NCBI RefSeq assembly: GCF_023065955.2
Contig: NC_079873.1
Location: 8,012,566 to 8,076,565 of the forward strand
DNA: 64,000 bases
Reading direction: 5' to 3'
Source: Ursus arctos
Taxonomy: Eukaryota; Chordata; Mammalia; Carnivora; Ursidae
In this document: positions 45,110-55,867 of the stretch, piece after piece
How positions within the stretch are numbered: position 1 is the first letter of the stretch
Layout: each line of letters starts with the position of its first letter
Program-made: the position numbers and the translations under genes
Notes under the pieces: generated by a model
The model's input: only the letters and a program-made list of their open reading frames with translations
What the model was told of the DNA's origin: nothing
Databases searched by the model: none

Positions 45110-47043
45110 CTTTATAAGATCTATGTGGTTTTGATTTTTAACTATTAGCAAAAGTTGAGCCGCATACCAGGGCTTCCTTATAGTCTATCCAATATCCATC
45201 ATTCTTATTGGGATCAGAAAACTAGAGGGAGTGTCATAATACCCAGCTGAAAAAATTGGAGACCTCAGAGACCAAGTATATGGAGGGTTTCTAGGAAACT
45301 GTTAAAGGGAAGCTGTCTCAAGAAGGATGACCCTTAGAGCTCCCCTCGTCCTTATTTTTTCTGTCTGAGACATGGGCATGATGGCTGGGTGTCTAGCGGT
45401 TATCTTGTGACCATGAGACAACCTGGAATATGAAAGCTGGCACTGAGAATGGCAAAACAAAAAGAACGAGAGACACTCATGACATTGTTGAACTGCTATA
45501 CTAGCCCCATCCCTTCACGTGTTCTATGTGCAAGGACAATGCCTGCCCACTTGTTTAAGACACTCTTATTTCAGTTGTGTCACTGGCAGCCCAGGGTAAT
45601 TTGTAATGGCTGAAAGAAAACTCCCATCGTGTTGGATTATATTTTTATCCCCCTAACTCCTTACTGAAATTTTAGCTTTCAGTTTTACTGTTTAGCTATA
45701 TCATCCATCATCATGAAACACTCAGCACATGCTTTTTTATCTTTGGGGGCTTTCTCCCTGTGTGTGTTTCTGTCCTATTTGCTCCCCTTGGTCACACACT
45801 TTTTGATGGAGAAGAAACATCTCATACTCTGTGTCCACAGTAAGTACTTCCATCACATGTGGTCAGCTTAAAAAAAAAAATTCCTTGTGATGATGATGTT
45901 TACGTTCAAATGGTGAAGAACATATGTCTTTAGGCAAAAGGACAGCTCATTTTTGGTCCAAAAGACAGAGAAAGAAAAGCAGCTTTGGGGTCTATAGACA
46001 AAGGGCTGGGTAGCCTCTTAATAGGCATGCAGTTCTGTAATACACTCTAAATTTAGGAAAATCAAAATTACACTCTTTGGGGCACTGTTTAGCCTCCAGG
46101 CATACTAGCATGAGATCAATGTTTTACATTTTCAGTGCATTTAAGCTGAGGTTCAGGTGATCATATAACGCCTCCTTACAAGGCAGAGTAGAGACTGCTG
46201 TCCCTTGCAGCTGCAGAGAGACAAACTCACACCCTCCTAACAAACTATATCCTACGACAGCACTCTATATAATTTGAAAAGTATGAAACATACTTTCCAA
46301 AGCATAATCCAATTCAACAATTTTCAAATGGTCACTTCTATCATATTTTCTATAGTTGGTTTCCCTCAGTTTACAAGGGGCTACTATTTTGGGCTAACCA
46401 CCGGTCTGGGAGTTGACTGTCTCAATGGAAGGCTACCGGACTGAGAACCGCAGGGAATTCAGCACATCTGCCCACTCCGATTTCATAGCCAACATGCAAG
46501 AGCAACAAGACCCAGGAAACACCTGAAAAATCTCCCAAAATACATCGAAGATAAAGACACGACCTTTGTTAAAGTGTTAGAGATGGTATCTATTACACGT
46601 TTTATGCCAGGTATACCCAGAGAGAAAACATCACAACATGAAGATAAAGAGATTGGGATATGGAGTCGTGGGTGGGGGAAGCCAGCCGGCCTCACTGTTC
46701 TCTGTCAGAGATCTGCAGCTTTGGCCCTCCAGACCTACTGGGTTTTATCTGAGTTAAACAAAACATAAAGGTATCAGGAGGCTGACAAAGAAGGAAAGTA
46801 TGGGGAAGAAGGGAGATCGTCTGTGTCTAATATCTCACGGATGCCATGAATTTGCATCACTTTAAAAATCACATCTCAACTGGTACTGAGTTGCAGATAA
46901 CCAAATTAATGCTGACCATTTCAATGGAGTGGTCACACATAATTATCTCGCCTTCATTATGGGCTTGAAAATCTTGTCTTCATATTTCCAGGCAGCAGGA
47001 GGCTGATTCTGATTACAGGTTAGAGTGCACATTACCACCTGCA

Positions 47044-47046
<3 letters not shown>
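45110..47046. other. about 1.9 kb of unassigned DNA
   Basis: No recognised gene or repeat. Confidence 0.4.

Positions 47047-47081
<35 letters not shown>
47047..47081. repeat. (TG)n microsatellite
   Basis: Seventeen uninterrupted TG units; likely length-variable. Confidence 0.97.
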
Positions 47082-47082
<1 letters not shown>

Positions 47083-47908
47083 CTAGCAAAGGTACATGCC
47101 AGAAACCACACAACCCAAACGTCCACTCAAGGCTTTAACAAGCATTCTGTTCTACATATGACAGGGTTTACTGAGGGAGAAAAAAATCTTTTTTCCTTAT
47201 TCTTAAGACCAAAGGAATGATTGCTTTTCAAACCACCTCTGATTTTATTTCAACTCTCTTCTATTGTAGCCCAGTCTGTTCTAAAGTTGTTCTCTTCTGT
47301 CTGAAGTATTGCAGAGCACTTTTCCAAGCAGGAAGCCTGACCCCAGTAAGAGTGTAATTGTAAAAGCCAATATAAAAGCCATTATAAACTCAGTAGCAAC
47401 TCCTTCTTACTTAGAACCTTATACTCTGTTTCTATTGAGAGAAGAACAATTTTATAAAAGCACTGTTCTTTTCCCTATTGTCTGAGCTCCCTTTGCCTAC
47501 TTGGTCAAAAACTGAAGTTGTTAGGAGTTAAGGCTCAAGATTTGAGTATGCAATCCATATGGGCATGAAATGGTTAAACTTTCAGGCTCCTAAAACAGGA
47601 CAGGAAGGAATCTGAGACCTCTGCAGAGGAGAAAAGCCTTATGAGATTGTAGGAGCCCTTAAGACTCTTTTCCATTCCCCAGAGTCAAAATGCCCTGATT
47701 GCAAGGGGGCTGGATAATTTTCATCCCTACTCGGACACTCTTTACGGTGGTGCTACTTAATAATAACACCAGGCAACAGACAAAAACCCCATTGTCCTAG
47801 ACAAATCTAGATGTGTGGGCACCCTACACATGTAGCCCCTTCCCTTCACCACTTAATGAAAGCTGGGATCAAATGTACAGAGAGAAACCCAGAGTGGGGT
47901 TGATATAT
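47082..47908. other. unassigned DNA
   Basis: No recognised feature. Confidence 0.4.
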
Positions 47909-48148
47909 AGCCAATGCTTTTTTCTTTAATTTAAAGATTTTATTTATTTACTTGAGAGACAGAGTGAGCGAGTGAGGGGGGAGGACAGAGCACAAGCCGG
48001 GAAAGAGGCAGAGGGAGCGAGAAGCAGAATCCCCACTGAGCAGGGAGCCCGACATGGGACTCGATCCCAGGACCCTGGAATCATGACCTGAGCCGAAGGC
48101 AGACGCTCAACCGACTGAGCCACCCAGGCGCCCCAGCGAGTGCTTTTT
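47909..48148 (-). mobile_element. CAN-SINE
   Basis: Body about 47,924-48,134: 'aaagattttatttatttact', 'gacagagtgagcgagtgag', 'gggactcgatcccaggacc' and 'cacccaggcgcccc'. The flanks 'agccaatgctttttt' and 'agcgagtgcttttt' are an imperfect duplication. Confidence 0.93.
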
Positions 48149-48198
48149 GGAGCATCACTTTGATACCAAACCCGGGGCTGTGCAGTATCAAATTAGTG

Positions 48199-48432
48199 CA
48201 GTGGGATTCAACCAGGGCAATTCTGCCTCCCAGGGGACACTGGGCAATGTCTGGAGAAGTTTCGGTTGTCCTAATGGAAAGCGAGTAGGACGTGAGAGGT
48301 GGAGGAGCGCTACTGGCATTTAATGGGTAGAGGCCAGGGATGCTCCTAATATCCTACATTGCCTATGACAGCCCCCACGACAAAGAATCATCCGGCCCCA
48401 AACAACAAGACTGCTAAGGTTAAGAAACCCTG
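48199..48432 (+). mobile_element. MER20 DNA transposon with 8-bp target duplication
   Basis: Ends 'cagtgggattcaaccaggg' and 'gctaaggttaagaaaccctg'; core 'gggcaatgtctggagaagtt' and 'agaggccagggatgctccta'. The flanks 'aattagtg' and 'agttagag' agree at 6 of 8 positions. Confidence 0.88.
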
Positions 48433-48804
48433 AGTTAGAGCAAAGGCAAGCTAGAACAATACCTAGGATGGGGAGTGGCCATTTCAAAGCACACTGGCAT
48501 GCGATTTCGAACACACGCGCTACCTGCTATGCCAAATGAGTGGTCCAGAAGGGAGATCAAGTCATAAACTGGGCAGACTTAACAGTCGATCACACCACAT
48601 TCCAGGCTCACCAGCTGCTTCATACGGAGGGATTAGTAGTGTCAGACTGCTGTTATTGTGTGTGTATGTTCAAGCAACACTTCTGAATAAACCGTAAATG
48701 TAATGTATCCCACCCAGAGGTTAATCATTCTTAATGAATTCTTTCTGGTTTTGCTCCACAATTGGAAATAAAAGAATCCCTTCAGATAGTATTCCCTAAA
48801 GTTG
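48433..48804. other. unassigned DNA
   Basis: No recognised feature. Confidence 0.4.
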
Positions 48805-49068
48805 CCTCAAATGGCCATTATTTTTTCATTTTTAGTTTTTTAAAATATTTTTTAGGATTGATTTATTTATTCGAAATTGAGAGAGAGAGAGGGTGAGCGA
48901 ATGGTGGGGGCAGAGGGAGAGAATCTCAAGCAGACTTCTCACTGAGCGCAAAGCCTGACAACAATGACGTGGGGCTTGACCTCACAACCCTGAGATCACG
49001 ACCTAAGCTGAAACCAAGAGTAGGACGCTTAACTGACTGTGCCACCAGGTGCCCCTCAACTGGCCATT
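48805..49068 (-). mobile_element. older CAN-SINE
   Basis: Body about 48,820-49,053, more diverged than the others: 'aggattgatttatttattcg', 'gagatcacgacctaagctg' and a damaged 'gccaccaggtgcccct' head. The flanks 'cctcaaatggccatt' and 'cctcaactggccatt' match at 14 of 15 positions. Confidence 0.9.
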
Positions 49069-50273
49069 CTAATGAGAACTTCCATGTCCAGAGTGAGAAA
49101 AGCAGATCATGCTTTCTTGTATCTCTTCTTTCAGAATGAGGCCTGAATAAGGCCCATTCCATCTGGGCATATCCCAAATGAGAAACTCAGTAATTATGCT
49201 TTAAAAAGAAAAAAACAAAATGGTAATCAGCGATCCTACTTGGTACCCATTTTCCAATAAGAATAGGAACAACATGGATATCAGGAGTTGTTTTTTTTCT
49301 CCTTATTGCCTTCACTCCTTCTTTTGATGCCCTCCTCAGATAAATTCTACATGTGACTCACACTGCAAAGAAAAAAATGAGAAATTTCCTTTCCGCCAGA
49401 AGAATCACTGACAGAAAGTTGACATGCCATCCCTTTCCTGTCCTACCAACATGTACACATTTAACTCCAAAGAATGGCTGATGGAAAGCAGCCCTTCTGA
49501 GCCATGATTGAAACATCAAACCACCTTAGAGAGTGGCAACCATAGTAGTAAATATTTAATAAGCCTTAATAGCAAGTATTTAAATCCTTTAATGGGACCA
49601 TGAAACCACGTAAGTCTGGTTGAGATTCTGAGAAATACTTATTTGTGGAGAAGCTTCCTCCCACATCAGTCAGTCTTCTTAACTCACAAGAGCAACACTG
49701 AGTCTTGACATTTTGTCAGAGATATTTTTGGCCAAGCCATATTTTACTATCCAAAAAAAGGTGCTTATTAATAAAGAGTTTCTAAGAGCTAGGAACAGAT
49801 TTTCAGTCCAGTGTTAGTTTTCCTAGAAGACACTGAATTTCCATGAAGAAATATTTGAGAAGACAGGCATTAGTACAGCAAATACTGAATTATACTGTTT
49901 CACTTGTGCGAATGGATTACCTGGTCGAAGGGAATGACATGCAGTGTCAGACAGCCACATTTCTTCAGACCAGTATGGACATGCCTGAGCATTCCAGGAA
50001 GCACCTTAAGATGACAAACCTGATGACTGTCTACATCAGCCTATCATGACCTATCAGGTTTCCATAAACCCATTTGTAGTCAGAACCTTCCAAGTGTCAT
50101 CATCATTTACAAGTTATTTCATTTCTATAAAGTCATAACAAACTACAGTCTAAATGTTTTTAGAAAGTCAAAACTGCAAAGTCAACCCAATTAAATTATG
50201 AACTCGAGACTTCCCCACAAAATTATGCAACCTATTGGAGTCTTCGTCTTCTTTTATTTTTTTAAACTCAGAC
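49069..50273. other. unassigned DNA
   Basis: No recognised gene or repeat. Confidence 0.4.
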
Positions 50274-50470
50274 GAGGAGTCGGCAAACTACAGACTGTGG
50301 GCCAAATCTAGCCCATGGCTTGTTTTTGTAAATAAAGTTTTATTGGAACACAGCCACAAATCATTCATGTATTGTCTATGTCTGCTTCTGGCCTACAATG
50401 GCAAGGTCAAGTAGTTGTGACAGAGATCTCCTAGTCTGCAAAGCCAAAAAATATTTGTGTATATAGTTAA
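50274..50470 (-). mobile_element. nonautonomous hAT-type DNA transposon
   Basis: Reverse orientation of the 12,440/44,893 family: 'ggagtcggcaaactacagac', 'taaataaagttttattggaa' and 'cacagccacaaatcattcat'. Confidence 0.75.
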
Positions 50471-50817
50471 TAATCCTCAAATAAGAATATCATCTACAGA
50501 CTAAGTAACAAAATACGCAAATAATTACAAATCAAGAACACGTGGTTCTACAAAGGTAAGTTTCTAAAAGCTGCTGACTCTGAAAGCATTGCTTGAGGCA
50601 ATGCAACTCTCATAAATAATTGGTGATGGACATAAAGAGTTTGGCTGATGTGTACATTTCCCAATGCGAGGGTGAGAGTTTTTGATTTGTTGTGGTGGGT
50701 GTTTTAAAATAATGGAGATATAATATTTCTACTTTATAGAACGCAGCTGTACTAAAACACTCCACGGTCACTGTGAGATAGCCCTTAGGTTAAGGAAACT
50801 GGCAATAAGCCGGGGGT
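50471..50817. other. unassigned DNA before the purine array
   Basis: No recognised repeat that would explain the origin of the adjacent array. Confidence 0.4.
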
Positions 50818-51797
50818 GGGGAGGAGGGGAGGGGGAGGAGGAGGAGGAGGAGGAGGAGGAGGAGGAGGAGGAGGAGGAGAAGGAGGAGAAGGAGGAGAAG
50901 GAGGAGAAGGAGGAGGAGAAGAAGGAGAAGAAGGAGAAGGAGAAGAAGGAGAAGGAGAAGAAGGAGAAGGAGAAGAAGGAGAAGGAGAAGAAGGAGAAGG
51001 AGAAGGAGGAGGAGGAGGAGGAGGAGGAGGAGAAGAAGGAGAAGGAGAAGGAGAAGGAGGAGAAGGAGAAGGAGGAGGAGGAGGAGGAGAAGAAGGAGAA
51101 GAAGGAGAAGAAGGAGAAGAAGGAGAAGGAGGAGGAGGAGGAGGAGGAGGAGAAGGAGGAGAAGGAGGAGGAGAAGAAGGAGAAGAAGGAGAAGAAGGAG
51201 AAGAAGGAGAAGGAGAAGAAGGAGAAGGAGAAGGAGAAGAAGGAGAAGGAGAAGAAGGAGAAGGAGGAGAAGGAGGAGAAGGAGAAGGAGAAGGAGAAGG
51301 AGAAGGAGAAGGAGGAGAAGGAGAAGGAGGAGGAGGAGGAGGAGAAGAAGGAGAAGAAGGAGAAGGAGAAGGAGAAGGAGGAGAAGGAGAAGGAGAAGGA
51401 GGAGGAGGAGGAGGAGAAGAAGGAGAAGAAGGAGAAGGAGAAGAAGGAGAAGGAGAAGGAGAAGAAGGAGAAGGAGAAGGAGAAGGAGGAGAAGGAGAAG
51501 GAGGAGGAGGAGAAGGAGGAGGAGGAGGAGAAGAAGGAGAAGAAGGAGAAGGAGAAGGAGAAGAAGGAGAAGGAGAAGGAGGAGGAGGAGAAGGAGGAGG
51601 AGGAGGAGGAGGAGGAGGAGGAGGAGAAGAAGGAGAAGGAGAAGAAGGAGAAGGAGAAGGAGAAGAAGGAGAAGGAGAAGAAGGAGAAGGAGGAGAAGGA
51701 GAAGGAGAAGAAGGAGAAGGAGGAGGAGGAGGAGGAGGAGGAGGAGGAGGAGAAGAAGAAGAAGAAGAAGAAGAAGAAGAAGAAGAAGAAGAAGAAA
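50818..51797. repeat. 980-bp homopurine GGA/GAA triplet array
   Basis: I see no pyrimidine on the plus strand across 980 bases. After an irregular G-rich lead-in (to about 50,833), everything is GGA or GAA triplets in one unbroken register, ending with about a dozen GAA units and then CAA triplets. Because the register never slips, open frames of more than 300 codons appear on both strands (Gly/Glu one way; Leu only, or Ser/Pro, the other). These are artefacts, not genes. Local patterns repeat, for example a 15-bp unit around 50,930-51,000. Such tracts can form H-DNA triplexes and are unstable. Confidence 0.97.
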
Positions 51798-52189
51798 CAA
51801 CAACAACTACAGAAGAAAGGAGTACAAGAGGAGTGAACACATATTTCTCCACACTTAGGCCTTCCGCCTCAATTGCAATGGCTTCCACTTCCCAGAAAAT
51901 CCAGCCACCCTCTCTCACATGTCCACCCTAATGGCACTACTCTAGGCTTTGAGTACTGCCTCCAATCCTTCCTCCTCTCCTGAGATTCTTCCAGATAATC
52001 AGCCCCCTCTCAACTTCAGCATCTTCCTTATTCAGCCTGGATTCCAGGGTCGGCCGCAGAAATTCTTGCCCTTCTTTTGCCTTGTTGTGATTCAGCAAAG
52101 CCCACTCCTGATCAACAGGACCATGCCCCCTCCCTCAAGCTGGACATTAAGTACCTGGAGAAAAAAACTGCACAAATGTGCAGACTGCA
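51798..52189. other. unassigned DNA
   Basis: After a few CAA/ACT triplets the sequence returns to ordinary composition. No gene or repeat recognised. Confidence 0.4.
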
Positions 52190-52461
52190 TTAGCTAAGTG
52201 AAATAAGACAGAGAAAGATAAATACTGTATGATCTCACTTATATGTGGAATCTAAAAAACAAACAAACCAACCAACCCCAAACTGAGCTCATAGATACAG
52301 AGAACTGAGCAGCGGTTGCCAGGGATATGGGTGAGGGGATGAGTGAAATGGGTGAAGGGAGTCAAAAGGTACAAACTTCCAGTTACAAAACAAATAAACC
52401 ATGGAGATGTCACCTACAGCATGGTGACTATAGTTAATACTGTATTGCATATTTGAAATTG
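52190..52461 (+). mobile_element. L1M 3'UTR, left piece
   Basis: 'agctaagtgaaataagacag', 'tgtatgatctcacttatatg', 'agcagcggttgccagggata' and 'gtgactatagttaatactgt' follow an L1M 3'UTR in sense. Interrupted by a young L1 at 52,462-52,710. Confidence 0.85.
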
Positions 52462-52710
52462 CTAAGAGAGTAAATCTTTTTTTTTTGTTTTGTTTTTGAC
52501 ATCCTTTTATTTTTTTATTTTTTTTAATTTTTTTTTATTATGTTAGTCACCATACAGTACATCCCTGGTTTCTGATGTAAAGTTCGATGATTCATTAGTT
52601 GCGTATAACACCCAGTGCACCATGCAATACGTGCCCTCCTTACTACCCACCACCAGCCTATCCCATTCCCCCATCCCCCTCCCCTCTGAAGCCCTAAGAG
52701 AGTAAATCTT
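52462..52710 (-). mobile_element. 5'-truncated young bear-type L1 with perfect 17-bp duplication
   Basis: Body 52,479-52,693: T-rich tail, then the same ursid-type L1 3' end as at 2,291 ('tgttagtcaccatacagtac', 'caccatgcaatacgtgccct'). The flanking host words 'ctaagagagtaaatctt' at 52,462-52,478 and 52,694-52,710 are identical. Cut off in the 3'UTR. Confidence 0.95.
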
Positions 52711-52870
52711 AAAGGTTCTCATTGCAAGAAAAAACAATTCTGTAACTATGTGTGGTGACCAGTGTCAGCCGACTTACTGTGGTGGTCATTTTGCAACATA
52801 TACAAATACCAAATCATTATGTTGTATAGCTGAAATGAATATAACGTTGTATGTCTCTACCTCCATTAAA
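52711..52870 (+). mobile_element. L1M 3'UTR, right piece
   Basis: Continues the element at 52,190: 'ggttctcattgcaagaaaaa', 'tatgttgtatagctgaaatg' and 'atataacgttgtatgtc'. Confidence 0.8.
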
Positions 52871-53104
52871 AACAATGTACAGACCGGACACAAATCCGTG
52901 GTTCTCCTCTCAGAGGGGCCCAAAGCATGCGTGACCATCAGTCCTATGCGTTCCTCCCTTCTCTGGTCCCTTCAGCTCTTAGCCTACAACCACTCCCTTT
53001 CTTAAGTTTGTGCCCAAACTTGCACCGCTTGAGGTTACCTCTCACTGAGAACTCACCTATTGCCGGGAACTCTTGCACCTTCCCTTAACATATACTAATG
53101 TCTG

Positions 53105-53195
53105 AGTCTGTCATAACTGGTCTGGGGGTCGGCCTGGGCATCAGGATTCTTAAAGCTCCCCAGGTGATGCAATCAGGGCTGGGTACCACTGACCT
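53105..53195. mobile_element. MER5-type DNA transposon fragment
   Basis: 'gggcatcaggattcttaaag', 'ctccccaggtgatgcaatca' and the end 'ggctgggtaccactg' match half of the MER5 family. Confidence 0.65.
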
Positions 53196-53689
53196 AGACC
53201 GTAATTCCTCCAAAATGGACATGTTCATCCTAGCCCTCTCTCCTGAGCTCCAGGGACCTACCACAAAGCTCCCTGGACACCCACACATGGAGACTCCACA
53301 GGCACCTCAAATTTATCATGTGAAATACCAAACATTACTCGCACCCCTCTCCCACCATAAAGGGTCTGTTTCGGGTAAAAGCCTTACCTTTACTCAATTT
53401 TCTAAGACAGGGGCTAGTGATGCCTCCAGAATTTTATACACAGCACTTTGGTTTGGGGTGGGAGGCTGGAAGCAAGCTGTTTTGATGTGGTTTCTATGCT
53501 TATCTGGGGTGGTGAGGAACAGGATACTTGTAAAATTACGAGAATCCAGATCTTCCATTAGCCTTTCCTTGCCACTGCCAGCTGAGATGCCACCCCCACC
53601 CCCCGCCACGAACCCAACAGGCTCCAAGGCCAGTTGGCTCCACATCAGAGATCCCTCTCAAGCCCATTACCTCCTTTTTGTTATCATCA
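53196..53689. other. unassigned DNA
   Basis: The 199-codon open frame at 53,098-53,697 is partly MER5 and carries no recognised protein motif; treated as chance. Confidence 0.45.
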
Positions 53690-54220
53690 CCAATTAATAG
53701 TCTCTTCATTGGTCTCCCTGGCTTACTTTCCCAAGTCCCAATCCATACATGACCCTCTCCACTTCCAGAACTGTCTTTCTAAAATGCCTGGTAGATCAGT
53801 CACATCCCATTAGCAATGGGATACAAACATCTGAGCAGCCATTGTGCATTGCTTGTGTGTTCTTGGAAGACACCACACTGTTCTGTTTCCATGCCTGCAC
53901 CCCTGCTCTTCTCTCCCACCTATCTACATTCTTACTAGTCTTTTATAGCTGAACTCTAAAGCCATGCCTCTTCTGTGAAGCCTCCTCTGGCGCCCACAGG
54001 CCAACACAGCCCTCCTCCCTGGGCTATGCCTGCCCCATGTACATGCTTTCTCGTGGATTAAAATTCACCATTGATTTCCCACATGTACCTCCCTCCCCTG
54101 ACTGACTTCTCCTGAGAGCAGAGGCCACAACCTCCCTGATTTCTAGATCCGCATCCTTGAGCCCAGGGTCTGGCACATTGCAGGAGATATGGTAATAAAG
54201 GCTTAGTGAACTGATACGAG
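53690..54220 (+). mobile_element. L2 LINE 3' region, about 530 bp
   Basis: 'cattggtctccctggcttac', 'ctgtctttctaaaatgcctg', 'gcctcttctgtgaagcctcc', 'ccagggtctggcacattgca' and the final 'taataaaggcttagtgaac' follow L2 3' in sense over its full end. Confidence 0.75.
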
Positions 54221-55163
54221 GAAGTCCAAGGATTCAGAAGAATTCCAGGCCGATTTCTATCTGACTGCCATCAGTGACCACAAATGCCTTGGGCACGTAT
54301 GTGAGTAGATGCTCGTAGACTGACCTGTCTGGAAAGTATTGGCTTGGAAAAAATGACAGGCTGTAAACTTCCACAGTGCTGCTGGGAGACACTCGAAGAC
54401 AGTTCCACAGATGAGATATTATTTCCGTGTGACAGGTGAGGTATTCACCCTGACAGCGGTGGCTGAGGAGTGAGCACCTTCCAGAACTCTGTACACTCAC
54501 GGCTGTTATCAGAACAGTCCCCAGATAGCAACAAGGTAGTTTGTTCTTCCTCCTTTAGAAAAGGTTTCCAGAACAAGAAGTAGGCCAACACATAGATGAC
54601 ATCCGCACAGAGCTTGAGACACGATTTACACTTGAAATCCCCTTTCTAGAGCAAAGAACGAGTCTGTGTGTATCACGTGAGCGTTCGTGGGTGTATATGT
54701 ATTTTCTTTTGCTATCTCCTGCGTGTTCGATCCTAGATTGATGAGAGGGGTGGTGAGTGAAATTCTGTGGAAAACAGCTTACTGCTCCCGCAGCCGTTTC
54801 AACATATGGTGCTCAATCGAAGTACAACAAACGTGTCATTTCCATGTGCTCTGCTACCTACATGAAATTCTAAACAAGGAATGCAGTGTGAGGCGGGAGG
54901 GAATTTATTTCTGGAATTGAGCACCTGAGCCTCTCAGGCTTCTGAGTCATGTGGGCTTCAAGATGAACACTTGACTGGGAGGCTCTCACAAGGCTGCCCT
55001 TGGCAACACATGTTCTTCCCAGGTGGAGCATTGCTGATGATCTCGAGAAGCCACAGAAAACGCACCCTGAAGAAACCCGTTTCATGGCATCGGATTTATA
55101 CACTGACCCTGCTGCTACCGCCTGAACAGTAGCCATCCCCAAATCAGGAAATTTGTGATCTAA
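54221..55163. other. unassigned DNA
   Basis: No recognised gene or repeat. Confidence 0.4.
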
Positions 55164-55401
55164 AGTGGGGTTTCTCAGCCTTGGCACCATGGATATTTGT
55201 GGCCATACAGGATGGGGCCCGCCTGTGCATGGCAAGATGCTGAGCAGCATAGCATCCCTGGCCTCTACCCACTAGGTGCCATTTGCACACCCTGCCCCCA
55301 AGATGTGACGATCAAAAATGTCTCCAGACATTGCCAAATGCTTCCTGGGTGCGGGGGCGGGGGGCAAAATTGCCTGCCCCCTCCCCCACTGAGAACCCCT
55401 G
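55164..55401 (-). mobile_element. MER20 DNA transposon
   Basis: Ends 'ggggtttctcagccttggc' and 'cactgagaacccctg'; core 'ctggcctctacccactaggt' and 'aaaatgtctccagacattgc'. A G-rich patch is present near 55,350-55,370. Confidence 0.88.
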
Positions 55402-55794
55402 GTCCAAAAGATAGCAGCTTGCTGGGAAATCAAGGGGGCTGTCAGTCTGGACACCGGGTGAGAGATATGAACATCCCTCTTTATACATCCAGCTGTGCAA
55501 CACGGCTCACTCAGTACTCTGTTAGCCACCCGCCACAACCCCACGTACACCAAAAGTTTTCCTAAAGCCGACGTCACATGGAGCCTCAGCAATGAGTCAT
55601 CAACAATAACTGTCTCTTCCAAACGCTCATTCTGATACCTTTAGTAGTTGCAGGAACATATTTCAGCTGTTAAATGCAAAGACAAACACCAAGACATTGC
55701 CTTTATATCTTTCTCAAATTCTTTTTTTCATAATTGCCCCCAAGAGAAAATGTTATCACCGTGGCTTAGTTGGAACCCAAAAGCAGAACTACTT

Positions 55795-55808
55795 GTTGCC
55801 ATAGCAAC
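55795..55808. promoter_or_regulatory. perfect RFX X-box-like motif
   Basis: GTTGCCATAGCAAC: two perfect inverted 6-bp half sites with a 2-bp spacer, matching the RFX X-box form GTNRCC-N(0-3)-RGYAAC. It lies in unassigned DNA, not within a recognised repeat. Function is inferred from the motif only. Confidence 0.5.
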
Positions 55809-55867
55809 AGAGCCAAGGTGCATTTCCTGGAACCCACTGAGTTCACAGTGCAGGCTCCCAGTGCCAT

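Noticed and set aside
50785..51931. Open frames of 338-377 codons on both strands (Gly/Glu, poly-Leu, Ser/Pro)
   Set aside because: They follow from an unbroken triplet repeat of GGA and GAA; no start context, domain or complexity supports a protein.
53098..53697. 199-codon open frame
   Set aside because: The first 90 bases are a MER5 transposon fragment, there is no recognisable domain and no splice or promoter context.
55560..55580. CRE-like CGACGTCA
   Set aside because: One mismatch to the CRE palindrome in isolated DNA; too common by chance to report as a site.
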